Source: Propionibacterium sp.
GTDB lineage: Bacteria > Actinomycetota > Actinomycetes > Propionibacteriales > Propionibacteriaceae
Reading direction: 5' to 3'
NCBI GenBank assembly: GCA_012517965.1
Contig: JAAYTZ010000109.1
Coordinates: forward strand, 1-49,205
DNA: 49,205 nt
Both the position numbers and the translations under genes were made by a program. Shown piece by piece: positions 25,582-34,165 of this stretch. Under the pieces are notes generated by a model. That model saw nothing but the letters and a program-made list of their open reading frames with translations. It ran no database searches and was not told where the DNA came from. Each line of letters starts with the position of its first letter. Position 1 is the first letter of the stretch.

Positions 25582-26991
25582 TCAGTCGAGTTCGAGGCGG
25601 CGCGCCAGGTCGGACACGAACACCCCGTCGGGGTCGATCGCGCGCCGAGTGGCCAGCCACTCGTCGAGGCGGGGGTACATGGCGTGGAAGGTCGCGGCGT
25701 CCACCCGCGAGTCCTTCGCGGTGTAGAGCCGGCCGCCGAACTCGAGCACACGGGCGTCCAGGCCGGTCAGGAAATCGCTGAGCCCGGCCCGGATGGGGAA
25801 GTCGACGCACACGTTCCAGCCGGCCATCGGGTAGGACAGCGGGGCCCGGTTGCCCGCGCCGAACAGCTTGAACACGTTCAGGAAGGAGTGGTGGCCGGAC
25901 GCCGAGATGTCGAGCAGGATCAGCTTGAACTCCTCCACCGCCTCCGGCGGCACGACGAACTGGTACTGCAGGAAGCCGTCGGAGCCGTAGGCACGGTTCC
26001 ACTCCCCGAACATGTCGAGGGGGTGGTAGAAGCCGGTGAGGCTCTGCACCTTGTGGGTGTAGGTGCCGCTCTTGGCGTACCAGAGCGCACCGAGGGCGCC
26101 GAACGTGAGCCGGTTGGCCAGCCCGTTGGGGAACACGTCCGGCAGCGTCAGGAACGTCTTGCCGGAGAACCCGAGCGGGTCGGCAGCCAGCTTCGGGGCG
26201 TACTCGCGCAGTTCGGCCAGCGTGGCCAGGTTGCCGCGCGAGATGGCGGCCCGGCCCAGTTTGGGCGGGGCCGAGATCGCGTCGAACCAGGCCGAGCTGT
26301 AGGCGTAGCGACCCTCGGAGCCGTCGGAGTGCGCGGCGATCGTCTCGTCGAGGGTGCGCGTGCGGACCCCGTCGGCGAGGAAGTAGGCGGTCTCGGTGCG
26401 GGTCATCCGCAACGTGGCGCGCAGGATGATGCCGGTGAGGCCGATGCCCCCCACGGTCGCCCAGAACAGGCGGCCGTCCGGGTCGTCCGGGCTGCCCTCG
26501 GGCCGCAGCGTCAGCACTCGGCCGTCGGCCACCAGCAGGTCGAGGGCCGCGACGTGGTCACCGAAGCTGCCGGCCGAGTGGTGGTTCTTGCCGTGGATGT
26601 CGCAGCCGATGGCCCCGCCGACCGTCACCTGCCGGGTGCCCGGCAGGACCGGCACCCACAGCCCGTAAGGCAGCGCGGCGCGCATCAGGGTGTCCAGGTC
26701 GACTCCGGCGTCCACGTCGACCTCGCCGGACACCGGGTCGATCGCGTGGATCGTGTTCAGGGCCGTCATGTCGACGACCAGCCCACCGCCGTTCTGGGCC
26801 ACGTCGCCGTAGGAGCGCCCGAGCCCGCGGGCCACCACTCCGCGGCCACCGCGAGCGCGTTCCTCGGCGGCGCGCACCACGGCCCGGGCGATGAGGTCGA
26901 CGTCGGGCGTGCTCAACACCTGGGACGCCGACGGTGCGGTCCGCCCCCAGCCGGTGAGTCGGGCGGGACGGGTGGGAATCTCGGTAGCCAT
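25582..26991 (-). CDS. dprE1: Decaprenylphosphoryl-ribose 2-oxidase DprE1 (FAD)
   Basis: DprE1 oxidises decaprenyl-phosphoryl-ribose, the first half of the epimerisation to the arabinose donor. The 469-residue flavoprotein has the FAD-binding [13 protein letters not shown] and the H133 region [16 protein letters not shown]395 in [10 protein letters not shown] is the cysteine targeted covalently by benzothiazinones in mycobacteria (C387 there), and K426 in LYTAKDSR is the essential lysine. Spacing C395-K426 equals that of the mycobacterial enzyme. TAGACT lies eight bases before the ATG, so the leader is absent or very short. The gene is divergent from malE across 176 bp that holds both promoters; no clear operator was found there. 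Confidence 0.95.
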   Translation of the reverse strand: MATEIPTRPARLTGWGRTAPSASQVLSTPDVDLIARAVVRAAEERARGGRGVVARGLGRSYGDVAQNGGGLVVDMTALNTIHAIDPVSGEVDVDAGVDLDTLMRAALPYGLWVPVLPGTRQVTVGGAIGCDIHGKNHHSAGSFGDHVAALDLLVADGRVLTLRPEGSPDDPDGRLFWATVGGIGLTGIILRATLRMTRTETAYFLADGVRTRTLDETIAAHSDGSEGRYAYSSAWFDAISAPPKLGRAAISRGNLATLAELREYAPKLAADPLGFSGKTFLTLPDVFPNGLANRLTFGALGALWYAKSGTYTHKVQSLTGFYHPLDMFGEWNRAYGSDGFLQYQFVVPPEAVEEFKLILLDISASGHHSFLNVFKLFGAGNRAPLSYPMAGWNVCVDFPIRAGLSDFLTGLDARVLEFGGRLYTAKDSRVDAATFHAMYPRLDEWLATRRAIDPDGVFVSDLARRLELD

Positions 26992-27167
26992 CGGCAGCGA
27001 GTCTACCGAGCCCCGGGGCCCCGCTCGGCCCGAGGTTTCCCGCCCCGCCGCGGCGGATTGTTGCGGAAGCGCCGCCGAGGGTGCTCCACACCGTCCGAGG
27101 CGCGTGCTTGGATGATGACCAGCCCACTCCCGGGGTCGAACCGCCCCGGGCCATGGAAAGGAACCAC

Positions 27168-28460
27168 ATGAGAATCCGGCTCCTGGCCGGTCTGGCCCTC
27201 GGATCGCTCGCGCTGACCGCGTGCGCCTCCACGCCGACCGCCACCACCCCCGCCGCGTCGACGGCCGCCCCCGCCACGACGAGCGCCAGCCCCACGGCCC
27301 AGGCTCCCGCCGGCTCCGTGGCCGGCACCCTGACGATCTGGGCCGACGACAAGCGCGCCGCCGCCCTGAAGACCGTGGCCGACAAGTTCGCCGCCGAGAA
27401 CAGCGTCAAGGTCAACATCCAGGCGGTGTCGCAGGATCTGCAGAACACCTTCGTGACCGCCTCCCAGGCGGGCAACGCGCCCGACATCGTCGTCGGCGCC
27501 CACGACTGGATCGGCAACCTCGTCCAGAACAGCGCCATCTCCCCGGTGTCCCTCACCGACAAGGCCGCCTTCGACCCCAAGGCCCTCGCCGCCACCACCT
27601 ACGACGGCCAGACCTACGGCGTCCCCTACATGCGCGAGAACATCGCCCTGATCCGCAACACCGACCTGGCCCCCACCGCCCCGGCCACGCTCGACGACCT
27701 GATCGCCAAGGGCAAGGAGCTCAAGGCCGCCAACAAGGTCTCCGAGATCCTGTGCCTGCCCGTCGGGCAGAACGGCGACGTCTACCACATGATGCCGCTG
27801 ATGTCGGCGGGCGGCGGCAGCTTCTTCGCCTATGACGCCGCGACCGGCAAGTTCGACCCGAAGAACCTGACGATCGCCTCCCCCAAGACGATCGCCGCCA
27901 TGGAGAAGATCAAGGCCATCGGCGAGACCGCCGCCACCCCGGTCCTGAAGCGCTCCATCGGCAACGACAACGCGATCTCGACCTTCACCGGCGGGAAGTG
28001 CGCGTTCCTGGTCTCGGGCCCGTGGGCGACCGCCGACATCAAGAAGGCGAACATCAAGTACGACATCACCGCCATCCCGACGTGGAAGGAAGGCGGCTTC
28101 CCCGCCTCCCAGTTCTACGGCGCCGGCACGTTCTACGTCGCCGCCAAGGGTAAGAACGCCACCCTGGCCCAGGAGTTCGTGACCAACTACGTCAGCAAGG
28201 TCGAGACCCAGGTCGCGCTCTACAACGCCGAGGCCCGCCCGCCGGCCCTCACCGCCGCGCTCGACCAGGTCAAGGCCGCCGACCCCGACCTGCAGAAGTT
28301 CCTGGACGCCGGCAAGGACGCCATCCCGATGCCGGCGATCCCGGCCATGGGCAAGGTCTGGGACCCGGTCGGCAAGGCCCAGGCCGCGATCGTCGGCGGC
28401 GCCGACGTGACCAGCACGTTGAAGTCCGCCGAGACCGCCCTCAAGGCGGCGATCGGCTGA
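27168..28460 (+). CDS. malE: Maltodextrin ABC importer substrate-binding lipoprotein MalE
   Basis: This 430-residue protein has a lipoprotein signal with the lipobox LALTAC (Cys near residue 20), a Thr/Ala/Pro spacer, then a family 1 solute-binding fold. Typical features are [22 protein letters not shown] at the start, [30 protein letters not shown] and [17 protein letters not shown]. The downstream malF, malG, amylase and malK genes support maltose/maltodextrin as ligand. The ATG at 27168 follows GGAAAGGA by about six bases. It leads the mal operon. Confidence 0.93.
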   Translation: MRIRLLAGLALGSLALTACASTPTATTPAASTAAPATTSASPTAQAPAGSVAGTLTIWADDKRAAALKTVADKFAAENSVKVNIQAVSQDLQNTFVTASQAGNAPDIVVGAHDWIGNLVQNSAISPVSLTDKAAFDPKALAATTYDGQTYGVPYMRENIALIRNTDLAPTAPATLDDLIAKGKELKAANKVSEILCLPVGQNGDVYHMMPLMSAGGGSFFAYDAATGKFDPKNLTIASPKTIAAMEKIKAIGETAATPVLKRSIGNDNAISTFTGGKCAFLVSGPWATADIKKANIKYDITAIPTWKEGGFPASQFYGAGTFYVAAKGKNATLAQEFVTNYVSKVETQVALYNAEARPPALTAALDQVKAADPDLQKFLDAGKDAIPMPAIPAMGKVWDPVGKAQAAIVGGADVTSTLKSAETALKAAIG

Positions 28461-28470
28461 TCGCCTTCGC

Positions 28471-28507
28471 GGTGGGTGGGCCGGGCGACGACCCCGGCCC
28501 ACCCACC
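28471..28507 (+). terminator. Intercistronic hairpin between malE and malF
   Basis: Perfect 15-bp arms (ggtgggtgggccggg and its complement) with a 7-base loop, 10 bp after the malE stop and 34 bp before malF. No U-tract follows. As in other mal operons, it would protect malE mRNA or reduce transcription into the permease genes. Confidence 0.7.
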
Positions 28508-28541
28508 CGCCCCCCACCCAACCGGCCCGAAGGAGTACGTC

Positions 28542-30152
28542 GTGTCGAGTCCGACCGTGCAGCCGACCACCGCGAAGGCCCCCGCGCCTTCCCGCCCCCG
28601 CGGGCTCGGCCTGAGTTCGTCGACGCCGCTCGCGCTGTTCGGCAAGGTCGTCGGCCTGGGCCTGGTGGCCGCGGTCACCGTCTGGATGGCCCCGCCGCTG
28701 CTGGCAACCCGGAGCTGGCTGATGCTGGCGTTGCTGCTGCTGAGCGCGGCCGCCATCTTCTTCATCTATCTCCAGCCGTGGAAGATCCCACCGAAGTACC
28801 TCGTCCCCGGCGTGGTGTTCCTGATCGCGTTCCAGATCATCCCGGTCGTGTTCACGGTGAGCACCGCCTTCACGAACTTCGGCGACGGCCACCGCGGCAC
28901 CAAGGAGGAGGCCATCGCGGCCATCCAGGCCGGCAGCGTGCAGCCGGTCGCCGGCGCCCCCGAGTACTACCTGACGGTCGCCACGCAGGGCGACCCGGCG
29001 ACCGGCCCGATCGTCATGCTGCTCGTCGACCCCGCCACCAAGACCGTGCAGGTCGGCACCGCGGAGGGCCTCCAGCCCGCCGAGAACGCCCAGGTCTCGG
29101 ACAACTTCAAGGTCACCGCGATCGACGGCGGCTACACCATCCTGAACCTGGGCCAGGCCTCCGCGCGCGCGGCGGATCTGGCCCAGCTCACCGTGCCGAC
29201 GGCGCAGGGGGCGATCAAGAACAACGGCCTGTCCCGGGCCGTCGAGGGCAAGGCGACCCGCCTCTACGACGCCGCCTGCGACTGCATCAGGGAGGCGGCG
29301 ACCGGGGCGACGTGGACCGCGGACGGCACGATCGGCTACTTCGTCGACGCCGCGGGCAATAACCTCGACCAGGGCTGGCAGGTCAACGTCGGCCTGGCCA
29401 ACTGGGCGAAGCCCTTCCAGGACTCGACGCTGCGCACGCACTTCGTCGGGATGGTCGTGTGGAACTTCGCGTTCGCGCTGATCTCGGTGTTCGGCACCTT
29501 CGCCGTCGGGCTGCTCATGGCGATGGCCCTGAACTCCGACAAGGTCCGCGGGCTCAGGTTCTACCGCGTGCTCATCGTGCTGCCGTACGCCATGCCGGCC
29601 TTCGCGATGCTGCTGGTCTGGCGCGACATGTTCAACCAGGACTTCGGCCTGATCAACAACCTCTTCCACCTCAACGTCAACTGGTTCGGCGAGCCGACCG
29701 CCGCGAAGATCGCGGTCCTCCTCGTCCAGTTCTGGCTGGGCTACCCGTACATGTTCCTGGTCACCACCGGCGCGCTGCAGGCCATCCCGTCCGACCTGGT
29801 CGAGGCGGCCTCGGTCGACGGGGCGTCCCGCTTCTTCGCCTTCCGCACCGTCACCCTGCCGCTGCTGTTCGTCGCCACCGCCCCGCTGCTGATCAGCTCG
29901 TTCGCGTTCAACTTCAACAACTTCAACGCGATCCGGCTCACCTCCGACGGCGGCCCGTTCCCCCCCGACAGTCCCAGCCTCGGCGCCACCGACCTGCTGA
30001 TCAGCTACACCTACCGCCTGGCCGGCTTCAGCGGCGGCGGCGGCGCCCAGTACGGCCTGGCCGCGGCGATGAGCATCCTGATCTTCCTGATCGTGGCCGC
30101 CGTCTCGATCGTCAGCTTCCGTCGCACCGCAGCCTTGGAGGACATCAACTGA
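28542..30152 (+). CDS. malF: Maltodextrin ABC importer permease MalF
   Basis: This 536-residue membrane protein has an N-terminal set of three helices (near residues 35-90) and then a large extracytoplasmic loop of about 170 residues, the MalF P2 loop, which touches the binding protein. Five more helices follow. The ATPase-coupling motif is EAASVDGASRFFAFRTVTLPLL. The GTG at 28542 is chosen because AAGGAG lies seven bases upstream; the open frame before it covers the hairpin. It partners malG 1 bp downstream. Confidence 0.93.
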   Translation: MSSPTVQPTTAKAPAPSRPRGLGLSSSTPLALFGKVVGLGLVAAVTVWMAPPLLATRSWLMLALLLLSAAAIFFIYLQPWKIPPKYLVPGVVFLIAFQIIPVVFTVSTAFTNFGDGHRGTKEEAIAAIQAGSVQPVAGAPEYYLTVATQGDPATGPIVMLLVDPATKTVQVGTAEGLQPAENAQVSDNFKVTAIDGGYTILNLGQASARAADLAQLTVPTAQGAIKNNGLSRAVEGKATRLYDAACDCIREAATGATWTADGTIGYFVDAAGNNLDQGWQVNVGLANWAKPFQDSTLRTHFVGMVVWNFAFALISVFGTFAVGLLMAMALNSDKVRGLRFYRVLIVLPYAMPAFAMLLVWRDMFNQDFGLINNLFHLNVNWFGEPTAAKIAVLLVQFWLGYPYMFLVTTGALQAIPSDLVEAASVDGASRFFAFRTVTLPLLFVATAPLLISSFAFNFNNFNAIRLTSDGGPFPPDSPSLGATDLLISYTYRLAGFSGGGGAQYGLAAAMSILIFLIVAAVSIVSFRRTAALEDIN

Positions 30153-30153
30153 C

Positions 30154-31095
30154 ATGAGCGCTTCGACGACTCCCCGTCCGGTCCCCGCGACCGCCGCCGG
30201 CGCGGCGCCGGCCGACACCCAGGACGCCCCCCGCTACCTGGGCAGCGCCCAGGGCAACTGGTTCGCCCGCGTCGGCTGGCGGCACCTGGTGGCCTGGGCG
30301 GCCATCGCGTTCTCGGTGTTCCCGATCCTGTTCGTGGTGTCCGCGGCCCTCAACCCGCTCGGTCAACTGTCGTCCACGACGCTGATGCCGAACGCGTTCT
30401 CCCTGGAGAACTTCGCCAAGCTGCTCAGCACCACCGAGTTCGCCCGGTGGTTCCTCAACTCGATCGTCATCGCCACCGTGGCCGGCTTCCTGTCGATGTT
30501 CATCTCGGCGCTGGCCGCGTTCGCGTTCAGCCGCTACCGCTTCAAGGGCCGCCGGGCCGGGCTGATGTTCCTGCTGCTGGTGCAGATGTTCCCGCAGTTC
30601 CTGGCGATGGTCGCGATCTACATCATGTTCACGCGCATCACGCAGCTCTACCCGCAGATCGGCTTCAACACCTGGTGGGGCCTGATCATCCTGTACATGG
30701 GCGGCGCGCTGGGCGTGAACACCTGGCTGATGAAGGGGTTCTTCGACACCATCCCCAAGGATCTCGACGAGTCGGCGAAGGTCGATGGCGCCACGCACAC
30801 CCAGATCTTCTTCGGCATCATCCTGCCGCTGGTGGCCCCGATCCTGGCCGTCACCGGCCTGCTCAGCTTCATCGGCACCATCAACGAGATCATCATGGCC
30901 AACGTCTTCCTGACGAAGTCCGAGAGCAAGACGCTCGCCATCGGCCTCTACGGCCTGATCGCGGGCGAACGGAACAACAACTTCGGCATCTTCGCCGCCG
31001 GGACGCTGCTCACCGCGATCCCGACGGTCGCCCTCTTCTTCGCCCTGCAGAAGTACATCGTCGGCGGCCTGACGGCGGGTGCGGTGAAGGGCTGA
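30154..31095 (+). CDS. malG: Maltodextrin ABC importer permease MalG
   Basis: This 313-residue membrane protein has six helices. The coupling loop reads DESAKVDGATHTQIFFGIILPL, and the extreme C-terminus YIVGGLTAGAVKG is the MalG tail that reaches into the MalK interface. The Pro/Ala-rich first 40 residues are cytoplasmic. The ATG begins one base after the malF stop codon, and the gene's own stop shares one base with the amylase ATG, so translation of the three is coupled. Confidence 0.95.
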   Translation: MSASTTPRPVPATAAGAAPADTQDAPRYLGSAQGNWFARVGWRHLVAWAAIAFSVFPILFVVSAALNPLGQLSSTTLMPNAFSLENFAKLLSTTEFARWFLNSIVIATVAGFLSMFISALAAFAFSRYRFKGRRAGLMFLLLVQMFPQFLAMVAIYIMFTRITQLYPQIGFNTWWGLIILYMGGALGVNTWLMKGFFDTIPKDLDESAKVDGATHTQIFFGIILPLVAPILAVTGLLSFIGTINEIIMANVFLTKSESKTLAIGLYGLIAGERNNNFGIFAAGTLLTAIPTVALFFALQKYIVGGLTAGAVKG

Positions 31096-32945
31096 TGCTC
31101 GACCTGTCCGGCCAGCCGCACCACGACGGCTCGGCGCTCTACGTCTCGACCCAGGCCCCGCGCCTGGGCGAGACGGTGCGCCTGCGCCTGCGCGTGCCCC
31201 GCGGCGAGGAGCCGGACGCGGTCTTCGTTCGCAGCACCCCCGACGCCGAGCCCCACTACGACCGGGCCGAGCCCGCGGCGTCCGACGCGCACGCGACGTG
31301 GTACGAGACGGCGGTGCGCGTCGCCAACCCGATCGTGCGCTACCGCTGGCTGCTGAGCGGCCCCCACGGCCGCTACCGGTGGCTGACCGGCACCGGGGTC
31401 GCCGAGCACGACGTGCCCGACGCCTACGACTTCACCCTCAGCGCCCACCCGGCCCCGCCCGACTGGACCGCCGACGCGGTCGTCTACCAGATCTTTCTCG
31501 ACCGGTTCGCCCGCTCCGCGGCCGCCGACGGACGCCCCACGCCGGCCTGGGCCCGGCCCGCCTCCTGGGACGACGAGGTCGACTTCCGGATGCCCCACGT
31601 GCCCCGGCAGTTCTACGGTGGCGACCTCGACGGCATCGTCGAGCACCTCGACCACATCGCGGGGCTGGGCTTCAACACGCTCTACCTGACGCCGTTCTTC
31701 CCGGCCCCGTCGAACCACCGCTACGACGCGACGTCGTTCGCCCACGTCGACCCGTTGCTGGGCGGCGACGAGGCCCTCGCCCGGCTCACCGCGGCGGCCC
31801 ACGCCCGCGGGATGCGGGTCATCGGCGACCTCACCACCAACCATTCCGGGGCCACCCACGAGTGGTTCGCGGCGGCGTCCGCCGGGCCGGAGGCCCCGGA
31901 GCGGTCGTTCTACTACTTCCGCCCGGACGGCTCGTACCTGGGCTGGTACGACGTGAAGTCGCTGCCGAAGTTCCGGTTCGGCCCCGAGCTGATCGGACGC
32001 CTCGCCGCCGGCCCCGACTCCGTGGCCGGCCGCTGGCTGGCGCCGCCGTTCAACCTCGACGGGTGGCGCATCGACGTCGCGAACATGACCGGGCGCCACG
32101 GCGCCGACGACTCCAACCTTGCGGTCGCGGCCGCCCTGCGGGCGACGATCGAGGCGGTCCGGCCCGGCGGCGTCCTCGTCGCCGAGCACTGCCACGACGC
32201 GTCGGCCGACCTCACCGGGTCAGGCTGGGACGGGGCGATGAACTACGCCGGGTTCCTGCGGCCCGTCTGGGCGTGGCTGCGGTCGCCGGGGTACCGGCCC
32301 GCCCCCGGCGGCGAGCAGACCTACCTGGGCGTCCCGGTGCCGATCCCCCGCCTGCCCGGTCCGGCCGTCCACGCCACCATGCGCGCGTTCGCGGCGGTGA
32401 CGCCGTGGCGGGCGGTGTGCGCGTCTTGGTCGCTGGTGGGCAGCCACGACACGCCGCGCATCAGGACGGTCGTCGGGGACGCCGACGCGGTGGGCGTCGC
32501 CGCCGGCCTGCTGTTCACGTTCCCCGGGACGCCGATGGTGTTCGCCGGCGACGAACTCGGCGGCGAGGGCGTCCGGGGTGAGGACGCGCGGCGTCCGATG
32601 CCGTGGGGACGCCCCGAGGCCTGGGACGCGGTCACCCTCGAGCGCTACCGGGCCCTCGCGCGCCTGCGCGGGAGCTCCGAGGCGCTGAAACGCGGCAGCC
32701 TCCGCTGGCTCGCCGCGGACGACGACGCGTTGGCGTACGTGCGCGAGACGGCGTCCGAGACCCTGCTGTGCCTGGCCGCGCGCGGCCCCCGCCGGGGGCT
32801 CTTGCTGGACGCCCACGCGTTGGGGGCGTCCGAAGGCGCCGGGTTGGCCAACGTGTACGGCGGCGCCGCGGACCTCGTGGTCCGCTCCGGCGCCGTGACC
32901 CTCCCGAGTGAGGGACCCAGTTTTCAGGTGTGGAAGGTTCGCTAA
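31095..32945 (+). CDS. Cytoplasmic GH13 alpha-glucan hydrolase (neopullulanase/maltogenic amylase type)
   Basis: This 616-residue protein has an N-terminal beta-sandwich domain (about 1-125, like CBM34/N-domains of cyclodextrinases), a GH13 barrel and a short C-terminal domain. Catalytic residues are the nucleophile D327 (DGWRIDVANM), the acid/base E364 (LVAEHCHD) and the transition-state stabiliser D452 (VGSHDTPRI). Region I is DLTTNHSG. There is no signal peptide, so it acts on maltodextrins after import by the MalEFGK system in whose operon it lies. Exact activity (neopullulanase, cyclomaltodextrinase or maltogenic amylase) is not resolved. Confidence 0.92.
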   Translation: MLDLSGQPHHDGSALYVSTQAPRLGETVRLRLRVPRGEEPDAVFVRSTPDAEPHYDRAEPAASDAHATWYETAVRVANPIVRYRWLLSGPHGRYRWLTGTGVAEHDVPDAYDFTLSAHPAPPDWTADAVVYQIFLDRFARSAAADGRPTPAWARPASWDDEVDFRMPHVPRQFYGGDLDGIVEHLDHIAGLGFNTLYLTPFFPAPSNHRYDATSFAHVDPLLGGDEALARLTAAAHARGMRVIGDLTTNHSGATHEWFAAASAGPEAPERSFYYFRPDGSYLGWYDVKSLPKFRFGPELIGRLAAGPDSVAGRWLAPPFNLDGWRIDVANMTGRHGADDSNLAVAAALRATIEAVRPGGVLVAEHCHDASADLTGSGWDGAMNYAGFLRPVWAWLRSPGYRPAPGGEQTYLGVPVPIPRLPGPAVHATMRAFAAVTPWRAVCASWSLVGSHDTPRIRTVVGDADAVGVAAGLLFTFPGTPMVFAGDELGGEGVRGEDARRPMPWGRPEAWDAVTLERYRALARLRGSSEALKRGSLRWLAADDDALAYVRETASETLLCLAARGPRRGLLLDAHALGASEGAGLANVYGGAADLVVRSGAVTLPSEGPSFQVWKVR

Positions 32946-32954
32946 GGAGTCACC

Positions 32955-34139
<1,185 letters not shown>

Positions 34140-34165
34140 GGTCGGCCGAGAGGCGCACCCCAGGG

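Noticed and set aside
27003-30218. A 1071-codon minus-strand open frame opposite malE-malF
   Set aside because: It mirrors codon bias of the mal genes; the product is low-complexity and matches nothing known.
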